This document shows positions 1 through 8,246 of a DNA stretch of 14,779 nt, piece after piece. The translations under genes were made by a program, and so were the position numbers. This DNA comes from Firmicutes bacterium UBA6132 (GTDB lineage: Bacteria > Bacillota_A > Clostridia > Tissierellales > Sedimentibacteraceae), in assembly GCA_002435835.1 (NCBI GenBank), contig DIVM01000087.1, positions 1 through 14,779 on the forward strand, read 5' to 3'. The notes beneath the pieces were generated by a model. It made no database searches. It saw only the letters and a program-made list of their open reading frames with translations, and was not told the DNA's origin. Position 1 is the stretch's first letter. Every line of letters begins with the position of its first letter.

Positions 1-289
1 AGCCATGAAAAGTGCAGGTTTAGTGTTTGATGAATATCCAAGTGATGATGAGTTATCGAAAATTATAAATGTATTAGCTAAAGCTGAGGCTGCTTCTAAT
101 GGTACATGCCGTGGAAGAAGGAATCCGATGATAGATGATTCGGATATCAACCATACACGTTCTGCTCGTGCTGTAGTGAATGCTGCTATTGCAACATTGA
201 CTAAAGATCCAATGGTATATGTATCAGGTGGCGCCGAACATCAAGGCCCTGATGGTGGTGGTCCTGTTTCTGTTATAGCAAGGGTATAA
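1..289 (+). CDS. Ring-opening amidohydrolase (cyanuric acid hydrolase/barbiturase family), C-terminal part
   Basis: The reading frame is open to the left edge (the codon before the first visible ATG at 5 is Ala), so this is the end of a larger gene; family members are about 360 residues. What remains is most of the third repeat domain. The pattern VLAKAEA, then DSDINxTRxARAV, then [15 protein letters not shown] at the C-terminus matches my recollection of Pseudomonas AtzD almost position for position. In this family each of three similar domains supplies a Lys and a Ser to the active site; the Lys of AKAEA and the Ser of VSGG are the third pair. The terminal AEHQGPxGGGP segment is the metal-binding signature. 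Known members hydrolyse cyanuric acid to carboxybiuret or barbituric acid to ureidomalonate. Family assignment is firm; the substrate cannot be read from this fragment. A hairpin follows the stop. Confidence 0.9.
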   Translation, partial: AMKSAGLVFDEYPSDDELSKIINVLAKAEAASNGTCRGRRNPMIDDSDINHTRSARAVVNAAIATLTKDPMVYVSGGAEHQGPDGGGPVSVIARV

Positions 290-302
290 GAAATTCCATT
301 TT

Positions 303-345
303 ATAAGAGGTCGTATGGTAAACTATATTACCTCTTATCTTTTTC
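303..345 (+). terminator. Rho-independent terminator after the ring-opening amidohydrolase gene
   Basis: A perfect 9-bp stem pairs ATAAGAGGT (303-311) with ACCTCTTAT (330-338) around an 18-nt loop and leads into TCTTTTTC. It lies 14 nt after the TAA of the amidohydrolase gene. The loop is long for a classic terminator and the stem is AT-rich at its base, so termination may be partial. It suggests the downstream operon has its own promoter. Confidence 0.65.
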
Positions 346-380
346 AAAGTTTTTTAAATACTAAATCCTTAATAAAACAC

Positions 381-410
381 TTGAACTTAAATACGGATTT
401 TTAATTTTAT
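381..410 (+). promoter_or_regulatory. Possible promoter for the allH-allF-allG-allK operon
   Basis: TTGAAC (381-386) and TTTTAT (405-410) are 18 nt apart in the gap between the terminator and the DUF2877 gene. The -35 box is good and the -10 box weak. An 8-bp inverted repeat, TAAATCCT (362-369) and AGGATTTA (446-453), flanks it on both sides. In such AT-rich DNA chance matches are common. Confidence 0.3.
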
Positions 411-483
411 TTGATTTTTTAAAAGATGAATTAAACAAACTTTTTAGGATTTAAATAGTTAATAAAGAAATTAAGGTGATTTA

Positions 484-1416
484 ATGGAAAATAGTATCTA
501 TGGATCAATTGGTAATATTGATGGACAACTAAATATATGGTTGGATGAATATTCAGAAAAAACATTGATAGGTAATGTTCACAGTGTATTTGATAAAGTT
601 ATTAATATAATTTCAATCAATCAAGATTATCTGTTTTCTCTTGCTCTTGAAGAAGTTGTACAATCCCCTCAAATGATGAAAACCATTGATAAGGATTGTT
701 TTCAAAATGTAAAAGATGTTATCCAGACAGGAACTCCTGTTTTTCGAAATGGAGTTAATGAAATTAAAATACAAAATATTATATGGAATTTTGGAAATGC
801 AAAAATATGGAATGGAAATATAACTGAAGAGTATATAAAACAGAATCGACTAAATATATGTCACTTAAAAGAAATATCAGATTTCGTTCAAATGAATGGA
901 GCAGATAGCGGTCTTTTGTCAGCGTGGTGTGAGTATTCTCATAAAGAGCTACTCGTAAAGAAAAATGTAAATATCTATGCTCCTATCTTTTTAGATAGAT
1001 TAAAGAAGATGGAGGATGCTGTCAGAGAAAATAATAATATAAAACTACTTGATGCAAGTTATGAATTTGTTGGAATGGGGATGGGATTGACACCTTCAGG
1101 TGATGATTTTATTTTAGGTTGTTTAGCTGTTTGGAAATATTGGGGATCAAGGTTATACGATATATATGTAGATAATGAGTGGATAGAAAGATTAAAGGGT
1201 AGAACAACAACTGTTAGTTATTTTATGTTAAAGAACTGCATTGATGGATTTGTTAATGAATCTTTGCTTAAATTGCTTCAATATAAAAGTGAAAATACTG
1301 AAAAAAATCATATAAATTCGTTACTGCAAGATCTATTGAAAATAGGGTCAACTTCAGGAACAGATATGTTGGTTGGAGTGATATTTGCATATGAGCTTGC
1401 ATTTTATCAAAAATAG
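484..1416 (+). CDS. allH: DUF2877 protein, AllH/YlbF-like subunit of oxamate carbamoyltransferase-type system
   Basis: A 310-residue protein starting at ATG 484 behind AAGGTGAT (473-480). The DUF2877 signature, GMGMGLTPSGDDFILG, sits near residues 197-212; the Gly-rich LTPSGDDF core is what identifies the family. There is no signal peptide or membrane segment, so it should be cytoplasmic. In E. coli the YlbF protein is encoded with FdrA and YlbE, and the three are needed for oxamate carbamoyltransferase activity in anaerobic allantoin breakdown (oxalurate + phosphate giving oxamate + carbamoyl phosphate). Its own catalytic or assembly role is not clear. Here it comes first, whereas in E. coli the order is fdrA-ylbE-ylbF. 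Its TAG stop overlaps the AGGAGG of the next gene, so the two are translationally close. The family call is strong; the exact substrate of this copy is inferred from neighbours. Confidence 0.82.
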   Translation: MENSIYGSIGNIDGQLNIWLDEYSEKTLIGNVHSVFDKVINIISINQDYLFSLALEEVVQSPQMMKTIDKDCFQNVKDVIQTGTPVFRNGVNEIKIQNIIWNFGNAKIWNGNITEEYIKQNRLNICHLKEISDFVQMNGADSGLLSAWCEYSHKELLVKKNVNIYAPIFLDRLKKMEDAVRENNNIKLLDASYEFVGMGMGLTPSGDDFILGCLAVWKYWGSRLYDIYVDNEWIERLKGRTTTVSYFMLKNCIDGFVNESLLKLLQYKSENTEKNHINSLLQDLLKIGSTSGTDMLVGVIFAYELAFYQK

Positions 1417-1426
1417 GAGGAATAAA

Positions 1427-2965
1427 ATGGTTTCAAAAATATTAATAGAAAAAAATGCTTATCATGATTCAGTTACACTGATGTCATTATCAGGTAGTAT
1501 AAGAAAACAAGAAGGTGTAAGACAGGCAGTTGTATCCATGGCAACTCAAATGAATAAAGATTTATTAGAAAATATAGGATTGCTTACTAACGAAGCTAAG
1601 GAAGCTTCTGAAAATGATTTAATCATTGCTATAGAAGCAGATTCGGAGAAATGCTTAGAAGAAATCCTTGAAAGTATAAAAGAACATCTTAATTCAAAAA
1701 AAATAAGCAAGAAAAAAGATGGTACTAAAATCGTTAAAACAGCTAAAGCAGCTCTTAATGTTATGCAAGATGCAAATGTTGCTATAATATCTGTTCGTGG
1801 TGATTATGCAGCGCGCGAAGCTTATCAAGCATTGAAAAATGGTATGCATGTAATGATTTTTAGCGATAATGTAACGGTTGAAGATGAAAGAAAATTAAAG
1901 GAATTTGGAAAAGAAGCTGGTCTTCTTGTAATGGGCCCAGATTGCGGAACATCTATTATCAATCAAGTTGGACTTTGTTTTGCCAATAAAGTGAAAAAAG
2001 GTAAAATTGGTTTGGTTGCAGCATCTGGTACTGGTCTGCAAGAAGTTACCGTACAAATAGATAGATTAGGCTATGGTATTTCCCAAGCAATTGGTGTTGG
2101 TGGTCGTGATCTTTCTAAGGATATAGGCGGTATAATGATGTTGGAAAGTCTAAAAGCACTTGATAAAGATGAGCAGACTGAAGTGATTGTTTTGATATCT
2201 AAACCACCAGCTCCTATAGTACAAGAAAAGATACTGAAACATATTGAAGTAACAACAAAACCTGTTGTTGTATGCTTTTTAGATGGTGATGCACAAGAAG
2301 TAGAAAAAATAGGTGCTATTTTTGCTCCTACATTGAATCAGGCAGCAATAGCAGCAATTAAGGTATTAGATACTGCTGCAGATTTGAGTAAAAAGAAGAA
2401 TGATAATTTAGAAGAGTGGGTTGCACAACAAAAAGAAAAATTATCAAATTCTCAAAAATATGTACGAGGACTATTTTGTGGTGGTACGCTAACTTCAGAG
2501 GCCTTGACAATACTTCGACCTTATGCAGATAAAATTAAGAGCAATGTTGCTAAAAAAGAGCATGAAAAATTAGAGGATGTACTTGTAAGTTCAGGACATG
2601 TTTTACTTGATATGGGAGATGATGTTTTTACTTTTGGAAAACCACATCCTATGATAGAGCCATCACTAAGAAACGAACGAATTTTACAGGAAGCAAGAGA
2701 TTTAGAAACAGCTGTATTACTGTTGGATTTTGAACTTGGATTCGGATCCCATGATGATCCTGTCGGAGTAACATATGAAACTTTAGTGGAAGCTAAAAAA
2801 ATTGCAGAAAATAATGGCCGTTTTTTAATCATCATAGCATATATTTGTGGTACTTATAACGATAAGCAAAACTATTATGATCAAGCACAAAAGCTGAAAG
2901 ATTTGAATATATTCATAGCAGACAGCAATGAACAAGCTGCTGAGCTTGCAGCTAAATTTATATAA
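1427..2965 (+). CDS. allF: FdrA/AllF-like protein (succinyl-CoA synthetase fold), oxamate carbamoyltransferase-type subunit
   Basis: A 512-residue cytoplasmic protein. I place the start at ATG 1427 because AGGAGG lies at 1415-1420; an upstream in-frame ATG at 1385 lies inside the previous gene and lacks such a site. The architecture resembles succinyl-CoA synthetase alpha joined to a beta-like part. GPDCG at about residues 170-174 and an AASGTGLQE segment near 199-207 form the alpha-like ligand site, followed by IGVGGRDLS near 222-230. A second half carries RGLFCGGTLTSEA (about 347-360) and a LLDFELGFGSHDDP segment (about 431-445). This pattern is typical of FdrA, not of true SCS. E. coli FdrA is slightly longer (about 555). 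With the DUF2877 and DUF1116 proteins it is expected to transfer a carbamoyl group from an N-carbamoyl substrate to phosphate. It lies 10 nt after allH and 17 nt before allG. Confidence 0.85.
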   Translation: MVSKILIEKNAYHDSVTLMSLSGSIRKQEGVRQAVVSMATQMNKDLLENIGLLTNEAKEASENDLIIAIEADSEKCLEEILESIKEHLNSKKISKKKDGTKIVKTAKAALNVMQDANVAIISVRGDYAAREAYQALKNGMHVMIFSDNVTVEDERKLKEFGKEAGLLVMGPDCGTSIINQVGLCFANKVKKGKIGLVAASGTGLQEVTVQIDRLGYGISQAIGVGGRDLSKDIGGIMMLESLKALDKDEQTEVIVLISKPPAPIVQEKILKHIEVTTKPVVVCFLDGDAQEVEKIGAIFAPTLNQAAIAAIKVLDTAADLSKKKNDNLEEWVAQQKEKLSNSQKYVRGLFCGGTLTSEALTILRPYADKIKSNVAKKEHEKLEDVLVSSGHVLLDMGDDVFTFGKPHPMIEPSLRNERILQEARDLETAVLLLDFELGFGSHDDPVGVTYETLVEAKKIAENNGRFLIIIAYICGTYNDKQNYYDQAQKLKDLNIFIADSNEQAAELAAKFI

Positions 2966-2982
2966 TTGAGGAGGGAATTATT

Positions 2983-4404
2983 TTGAAGGAAATTAAAGAT
3001 TTATTTACTCAAGAACTTAAAGTCATAAATATAGGCACGTCAAAATTTAAAGAAGATTTGGACATGCAGAATATAGAATCTGTTCAAGTAGAATGGCAAC
3101 CTCCCGCTGGAGGAAATATTGATCTTATCAAAGCACTTGATCAGTTTCAGAATAATGATAGAATTTCAGAAGCAAATGCTGAAGTAATCAAACGAGTGAA
3201 AGATGCGCATCCTTATCTTATAGATATAGATTTAGCAATAAATGTAATACCAGGAATGCATGCAAAAAAAATTCTGCATTCTGGGCCACCTATAAAATGG
3301 GCAAATATGTGTGGGCCTGTACAGGGTGCTGTAATTGGAGCTTTGATTTATGAAGGTTTAGCTGATGATGAAGTAGAAGCACGAAAACTTGCAGAGTCTG
3401 GAGAAATTGAATTTTCTCCATGCAATGAAAATGCAGCAGTAGGACCAATGGCAGGAATAGTATCCGCTTCTATGCCTGTTCATATTATTAAAAATGTTAC
3501 ACATGGTAATTATGCATATTGTACTATTAATGAAGGACTTGGAAAAGTTCTTAGATTTGGAGCTTATTCAGAGGAAGTTATAAGCCGTCTTAAATGGTTA
3601 AAGGATATTTACGCACCGGCATTAAAGAAAGCTTTGAGTTTTTCTGAGGGTATTGATTTAAAATCAATCACTGCGCAATCTCTTCATATGGGTGATGAAT
3701 GTCATAACCGCAATAAAGCTTCTACTGCTTTATTATACAGAGAACTTTCTGACTTCTTCTTAAAAACAGACCTAAACAAAGAACAGATTAGCGATGTGCT
3801 TGGATTTATAAAAAATAATGAGCATTATTTTTTAAACTTATCAATGCCAGCTTGTAAATCTGCGCTTGACGCTGGTCATGGTGTTCCATATTCTACTATT
3901 GTAACTACTATGGCTAGAAATGGGGTTGAGTTTGGTATTCGAATAAGTGGACTTGGTGAAAACGAATGGTTCACAGCTCCAGCAAATTATGTTAAAGGTC
4001 TATTTTTCCCAGGGTTTTCTGAAGATGATGCAGCTCCTGATTTAGGAGACAGCTGTATAACTGAAACTATGGGAATTGGCGGATTTGCAATGGGGGCTTC
4101 TCCAGCAATAGTACAATTCGTTGGTGGTGATGTTGATGATGCTATTCAATATAGTGAGCAAATGTTTGAGATTACTACAGGTGAAAACAGTACTTATTCT
4201 CTTCCGCCTTTAAATTTCAGAGGTTCTGCATTGGGTATCGATTTGTGTAAAGTTATAGATACAGGTATTTTACCTGTAATAAATACAGGTATGGCACATA
4301 AAGTTGCAGGTATCGGTCAAGTAGGCGCAGGTATTGTACATCCGCCAAAAGAATGTTTTGAAAAAGCATTAATTGCATTTAACAAAAGATATAAGGAGGA
4401 TTAA
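2983..4404 (+). CDS. allG: DUF1116 protein, AllG/YlbE-like subunit of oxamate carbamoyltransferase-type system
   Basis: A 473-residue cytoplasmic protein starting at TTG 2983, placed by the strong GAGGAGGG at 2969-2975, seven nt upstream. TTG initiation is common in low-GC Firmicutes. DUF1116 hallmarks are visible: HSGPPIKWANMCGP running into a hydrophobic GAVIGALIYEG (from residue 99), FSPCNENAAVGPMAG (about 144-158), NGVEFGIRISG (about 313-323) followed by ENEWFTAPA, and a C-terminal GxGIVHPPKECFEKAL. The conserved Cys residues in MCGP and SPCNE, with nearby His and Asn, are candidates for substrate binding; this is inference. The partner in E. coli is FdrA. The gene is followed 3 nt later by carbamate kinase, which supports production of carbamoyl phosphate. 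It is slightly longer than E. coli YlbE (about 420). Confidence 0.85.
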   Translation: MKEIKDLFTQELKVINIGTSKFKEDLDMQNIESVQVEWQPPAGGNIDLIKALDQFQNNDRISEANAEVIKRVKDAHPYLIDIDLAINVIPGMHAKKILHSGPPIKWANMCGPVQGAVIGALIYEGLADDEVEARKLAESGEIEFSPCNENAAVGPMAGIVSASMPVHIIKNVTHGNYAYCTINEGLGKVLRFGAYSEEVISRLKWLKDIYAPALKKALSFSEGIDLKSITAQSLHMGDECHNRNKASTALLYRELSDFFLKTDLNKEQISDVLGFIKNNEHYFLNLSMPACKSALDAGHGVPYSTIVTTMARNGVEFGIRISGLGENEWFTAPANYVKGLFFPGFSEDDAAPDLGDSCITETMGIGGFAMGASPAIVQFVGGDVDDAIQYSEQMFEITTGENSTYSLPPLNFRGSALGIDLCKVIDTGILPVINTGMAHKVAGIGQVGAGIVHPPKECFEKALIAFNKRYKED

Positions 4405-4407
4405 AAA

Positions 4408-5352
4408 ATGAGTAAAATTATTATAGCATTAGGGGGTAATGCTTTAGGTAATTCACCTTCTGAACAATATGAATTAGTTAAGCATGCAGTTGAACCCATT
4501 GTTGATTTAATAGAACAAGGTCATGACGTTATCATATCACATGGAAATGGGCCACAAGTAGGAATAATAAATTTAGCTTTTGGTAAGTCATCTAAAGAGA
4601 GTAGTAACATTCCTTTTATGCCTTTTCCTGAATGTGGTGCAATGAGTCAAGGCTATATTGGCTATCATCTTCAGAATAGAATTCGTGAAGAATTTAGAAA
4701 ACGTAAAATTGAAAAAGATGTAGCAACGGTTATCACTCAAGTAATTGTTGATTCAACTGACCCAGCTTTTAACAATCCTACAAAACCTATAGGTGCTTTT
4801 TATTCTGAATCAGAAGCTATTGAATTCATGAGGGAATCTAAAGATATTTATATTGAAGATTCTGGTAGAGGATATAGAAAAGTAATTCCATCTCCTGTAC
4901 CTGTAAAAGTAGTTGAGAAAGAGATTATCAATACTTTAGTTAAAGCAGGTGTGATCGTTATTTCAGTAGGCGGAGGTGGTATACCTGTAATTGAAAAAGG
5001 TAACAAACTGATAGGTGTTGAGGCTGTAATCGATAAAGATATAGCTAGTGAATGCTTAGCGGAAGCACTTGATGCAGATTATCTTTTTGTTTTGACAGCT
5101 GTTGATAGAGTAGCTATAAACTTCAATAAAGCTAACCAAAGAAATATTGAGAAAATGTCAGTTAAAGAAGCTGAAGCGTGGATTGAAGAAGGTCAGTTTC
5201 CAGCTGGAAGCATGTTGCCTAAAATACAAGCTGCTGTTAAATTTGTACGATCAAAGCCAGGCCGAAAAGCTATTATTTCATCGTTGGAAAAGACAAGGGA
5301 AGCAATATTAGGGCAAAATGGAACAATTGTTTATGAAGAAACTTGTGAATAA
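4408..5352 (+). CDS. allK: Carbamate kinase, catabolic (ATP-forming)
   Basis: A 314-residue cytoplasmic enzyme, the normal length for the ArcC family of the amino acid kinase fold. It interconverts carbamoyl phosphate + ADP with carbamate + ATP; carbamate then falls to ammonia and CO2. Visible motifs are ALGGNAL (phosphate binding, residues 7-13), SHGNGPQVG (about 44-52), SVGGGGIPV (about 186-194), the DKDIASECLAEAL helix (about 209), FVLTAVD (about 227) and GSMLPKIQAA (about 266-275). AAGGAGGA precedes ATG 4408 closely, and only 3 nt separate it from the allG stop. No ornithine carbamoyltransferase or arginine deiminase lies nearby, so the usual arginine role is unlikely. In this setting it should harvest carbamoyl phosphate made by the three preceding gene products. 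The allK symbol follows the E. coli ybcF naming and is by context; the enzyme activity itself is secure. Confidence 0.93.
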   Translation: MSKIIIALGGNALGNSPSEQYELVKHAVEPIVDLIEQGHDVIISHGNGPQVGIINLAFGKSSKESSNIPFMPFPECGAMSQGYIGYHLQNRIREEFRKRKIEKDVATVITQVIVDSTDPAFNNPTKPIGAFYSESEAIEFMRESKDIYIEDSGRGYRKVIPSPVPVKVVEKEIINTLVKAGVIVISVGGGGIPVIEKGNKLIGVEAVIDKDIASECLAEALDADYLFVLTAVDRVAINFNKANQRNIEKMSVKEAEAWIEEGQFPAGSMLPKIQAAVKFVRSKPGRKAIISSLEKTREAILGQNGTIVYEETCE

Positions 5353-5469
5353 GTAAAATGGACTTAAAAATTAGTTAATGTGTAAACAAAGAAAAATATT
5401 TAAACCATTTGTGCTTATGAAAGCGAAGTTTTAGTAACAAATATTATTTTATTTTATAGGAGAACTAAA

Positions 5470-6621
5470 ATGAAAAAAAATATTAAAATTATTTTAACAT
5501 TGGCTTTAGTACTTTTACTTTGTTCTGCATGTGGAACTAATAAAGAAGCAACTGAAGGTACTACAGTAGGGCAGACTAATTCATTATCAGCTATTGCAAA
5601 AGAAAATATAAAAATAGGCGTTATTCATATTGGGAACCCTGCTGATGGATCTGGTTATACATTTGCTCATGAACAAGGAATTTTAGGAATGCAAAAATCA
5701 CTTGGTATAGAGAATAGTCAAATTATTCGTAAGAACAATGTAGATGATACTGATCCGACTGCTACAGAAACAGCAATACTTGAATGTATTGAAGAAGGAG
5801 CTAATATAATATTTGGTACAAGCTGGGGTTATATGGATACTATGGAAGCATTGGCGCAAGAATACCCTAACGTTATTTTTTCCCAAGGCCCGGGCTATAA
5901 GAATAATGGATCAAATATGAACAATTATTACGGTAAAATTCATCAAGCGAGATATTTATCAGGTATTGTAGCTGGTTTGAAAACAGAATCTAATTTAATT
6001 GGATATGTAGCAGCAATGGGACAGGAAAATTCTCAGGTAACTGGAGGTATAAATGCATTTGCTATGGGAGTATATTCGGTGAATAAAGATGCCAAAGTAT
6101 ATGTAAAAGTTACTAACAGCTGGTTTTCCCCAGAAGAAGAAACAAATGCTGCAAAAGCTTTAATAGCAGAAGGTTGTGATGTAATTGCCCAACATGTTAA
6201 TACTCCTAATCCCCAGTTAGAAGCAGAAAAAGCAGGTGTATATGGTATTGGTTATAATACGGATATGTTTGAAGATGCACCTAAAGCTACTTTAACTTCA
6301 GTTGTATGGGATTGGTCAGTTTATTATACATGGGCTGTAAAACATGTAATTGAAGGAACATGGACATGTGAAAATTACTTCGGAGGTATGAAAGAAGGAT
6401 TAGTAAAAATTTCACCTCTTAATGAAAAATTGGTTGCAGAAGGCACATTAGAAAAAATCAAAGAAACAGAGAAATCTATAGTTGAGGAAAATTTTGATGT
6501 ATTTGAAGGGGTAATTGAAACTAATGATGGTTCAACAGTTGGAGAAGAAGGTAAAACATTAGATGAAAATACAATTATCTCGGGAATAGATTGGTATTTT
6601 AAAACAGTTACTATGAGATAG
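5470..6621 (+). CDS. BMP-family substrate-binding lipoprotein of an ABC importer
   Basis: A 383-residue lipoprotein behind ATAGGAGA and ATG 5470. Residues 1-20 form a signal peptide (Lys-Lys, then a Leu-rich core); the lipid-modified Cys is most likely C21 in LCSACG, with C18 a less likely alternative. The mature part is a basic membrane protein (BMP/Med) domain: GVIHIGNPADGSGYTFAHE near the start, EEGANIIFGTSWGYMD, the HQARYLSGIVAGL segment, GYVAAMGQENSQVTGG and a C-terminal TLTSVVWDWSVYY region. Known BMP proteins mostly bind nucleosides and feed YufO-YufP-YufQ-type ABC transporters, which is what follows. The preceding gap of 117 nt holds only a weak promoter-like pair (TTGTGC 5409-5414, TAGTAA 5432-5437), so read-through from the carbamate kinase gene is possible. 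The substrate is unknown; a nucleobase-like cyclic ureide is my inference from the neighbours. Confidence 0.9.
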   Translation: MKKNIKIILTLALVLLLCSACGTNKEATEGTTVGQTNSLSAIAKENIKIGVIHIGNPADGSGYTFAHEQGILGMQKSLGIENSQIIRKNNVDDTDPTATETAILECIEEGANIIFGTSWGYMDTMEALAQEYPNVIFSQGPGYKNNGSNMNNYYGKIHQARYLSGIVAGLKTESNLIGYVAAMGQENSQVTGGINAFAMGVYSVNKDAKVYVKVTNSWFSPEEETNAAKALIAEGCDVIAQHVNTPNPQLEAEKAGVYGIGYNTDMFEDAPKATLTSVVWDWSVYYTWAVKHVIEGTWTCENYFGGMKEGLVKISPLNEKLVAEGTLEKIKETEKSIVEENFDVFEGVIETNDGSTVGEEGKTLDENTIISGIDWYFKTVTMR

Positions 6622-6627
6622 TTTTAT

Positions 6628-6663
6628 ATCAAGATGGGGGTATTCTTACCCCTTATTCTTGAT
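6628..6663 (+). promoter_or_regulatory. Intercistronic hairpin between binding-protein and ATPase genes
   Basis: A two-part stem begins 7 nt after the lipoprotein stop. The outer 7 bp pairs ATCAAGA (6628-6634) with TCTTGAT (6657-6663); the inner 6 bp pairs GGGGTA (6637-6642) with TACCCC (6647-6652) around loop TTCT. No U-run follows, so a full terminator is unlikely. Such hairpins often protect the upstream message and give more binding protein than membrane components; this role is inferred. Confidence 0.55.
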
Positions 6664-6704
6664 TATTAGGATATAATTAATGAAGAATTTAGATGGGAGT
6701 TATT

Positions 6705-8246
6705 ATGTTAAATTCAAATGAAACAACATACGCGATTGAACTAAAGAATATTTCAAAAATATTTGGAAGTGTTGTTGCTAATGATAACATTAACCTTAAT
6801 ATTAAATATGGTGAAATTCTCGCCCTTCTTGGAGAGAACGGATCTGGCAAAACAACATTAATGAATATGTTGTCCGGTATTTATTATCCTGATGCTGGAA
6901 CAATATCCATTGCAGGTAAAGAGGTAACTATTAGTTCACCCAATGATGCAATTGAGTTTGGAATAGGTATGATTCATCAACATTTTAAATTGGTGGAAGT
7001 GTTTAGCGCAATGGATAATATTGTTTTAGGAACTAAGGAAAATTATCAAAATTCAAAAGTTTTAAAAGAGAGAATATTAGAAATAAGCAATAAATTTGGT
7101 TTGGAAGTGGAGCCAGGGAAAAAAATATATAATATGTCAGTAAGCGAAAAACAAACTGTCGAGATTATTAAAGTATTATATCGGGGAGCACAAATCTTAA
7201 TTTTAGACGAGCCAACAGCGGTATTAACTCCTCAAGAAACAGAAAAATTATTTTTAATATTGCGCAAAATGAAAAAACAAGGATGTGCAATAATCATAAT
7301 TACGCATAAACTTCATGAAGTTTTAGAAATAAGCGATCGTGTGTCTATTCTTCGGAAAGGTCAACTTATAGATACGGTTAAAACTTCAGATTCAAATGAA
7401 AACCATTTGACAGAATTAATGGTCGGAAAGCCTGTGAGTTTAAAAATAGATAGGCCAATAATAAACGATAAAAACAAAAACGCAATCCTTGAAGTTGTTG
7501 ACCTTACTGTCGATGATGAATATGAAATAGAAGCATTGAAGAATGTTAGTTTCGAACTTAAAACTGGAGAAATATTAGGTGTAGCTGGAATTGCTAATAG
7601 CGGCCAGAAAGAATTATGTGAGTCTATTGCAGGCCTTGTTAATGTTAAAAATGGCCTTGTATTATGCAACAAAGAAAATATTATAGGGAAAACTCCCGAT
7701 GAAATTATAAATTTAGGAATCAACATGAGCTTTGTCCCAGAAGATCGTCTTGGTATGGGACTTGTTGGTTCTATGGGCATTGTAGAAAATATAATGCTTA
7801 AATCCTATAAGAAAAAATCAGGTTTTTTTATTGATAAAAAACCTGCAAGAAAGTTATCAGAAGAACTCGTAAAAAAATTGAGTATTGTAACTCCAAATAT
7901 TGATACACCAGTTCGTATGATGTCAGGCGGCAACGTTCAAAAAGTTTTGCTTGGAAGAGAAATTGAATCTAATCCTAATATACTTATAACAGCTTATCCA
8001 GTAAGAGGTCTTGATATAAATTCTTCTTATATGATTTATGATTTATTAAATGAACAAAAGAAAAAAGGTGTAGCAATTCTTTTTATTGGGGAAGATTTGG
8101 ATGTTTTGCTTGAATTATCTGATCGAATTATGGTGTTATGTCATGGGGAAATGAAAGGAATAGTTAAAACACAAGAAATAACAAAAAAAGAACTTGGACT
8201 TATGATGGCAGGAAGTAATTTAAAGGGAGTTGATCAGTATGAATGA
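6705..8246 (+). CDS. ABC importer ATPase with two nucleotide-binding domains (YufO/RbsA type)
   Basis: A 513-residue tandem ATPase energising the BMP importer. I choose ATG 6705 because GGGAG (6695-6699) lies 5 nt upstream; ATG 6693 would place that site inside the gene. The first domain carries Walker A GENGSGKTT (about 43-51), Q-loop region GMIHQHF, signature NMSVSEKQTVEI (about 143-154) and Walker B ILILDEPTAVLT (about 164-175). The second domain has the degenerate Walker A GIANSGQKE (about 294-302), which is normal for this subfamily, signature MSGGNVQKV (about 405) and TAYPVRGLD (about 428-437) where relatives usually show AQPTRGLD. Tandem domains of this kind belong to nucleoside and sugar importers. 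The end overlaps the next gene by 8 nt, so assembly with the permease is translationally coupled. Confidence 0.92.
   Translation: MLNSNETTYAIELKNISKIFGSVVANDNINLNIKYGEILALLGENGSGKTTLMNMLSGIYYPDAGTISIAGKEVTISSPNDAIEFGIGMIHQHFKLVEVFSAMDNIVLGTKENYQNSKVLKERILEISNKFGLEVEPGKKIYNMSVSEKQTVEIIKVLYRGAQILILDEPTAVLTPQETEKLFLILRKMKKQGCAIIIITHKLHEVLEISDRVSILRKGQLIDTVKTSDSNENHLTELMVGKPVSLKIDRPIINDKNKNAILEVVDLTVDDEYEIEALKNVSFELKTGEILGVAGIANSGQKELCESIAGLVNVKNGLVLCNKENIIGKTPDEIINLGINMSFVPEDRLGMGLVGSMGIVENIMLKSYKKKSGFFIDKKPARKLSEELVKKLSIVTPNIDTPVRMMSGGNVQKVLLGREIESNPNILITAYPVRGLDINSSYMIYDLLNEQKKKGVAILFIGEDLDVLLELSDRIMVLCHGEMKGIVKTQEITKKELGLMMAGSNLKGVDQYE

Noticed and set aside
2521..2835. Minus-strand open frame of 104 residues inside the FdrA-like gene
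   Set aside because: Fully antisense to a strongly supported gene, with no ribosome site and a Ser-rich shadow composition.
1427..2965. Reading the FdrA-like gene as a true succinyl-CoA synthetase
   Set aside because: It has the fold motifs, but the altered ligand segments and the DUF1116, DUF2877 and carbamate kinase neighbours mark it as FdrA/AllF.
4408..5352. Carbamate kinase as part of an arginine deiminase pathway
   Set aside because: No arginine deiminase, ornithine carbamoyltransferase or arginine-ornithine antiporter is present in the window.
5698..5886. Minus-strand open frame of 62 residues
   Set aside because: Antisense to the BMP lipoprotein gene, with no ribosome site and no recognisable motif.
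7361..7780. Minus-strand open frame of 139 residues
   Set aside because: Antisense to the tandem ATPase, with Ser/Pro/Ile-rich shadow composition.
6999..8010. Degenerate second ATP site in the tandem ATPase taken as damage
   Set aside because: A GxxNSGQKE-type second Walker A is normal for nucleoside and sugar importer ATPases of this subfamily.
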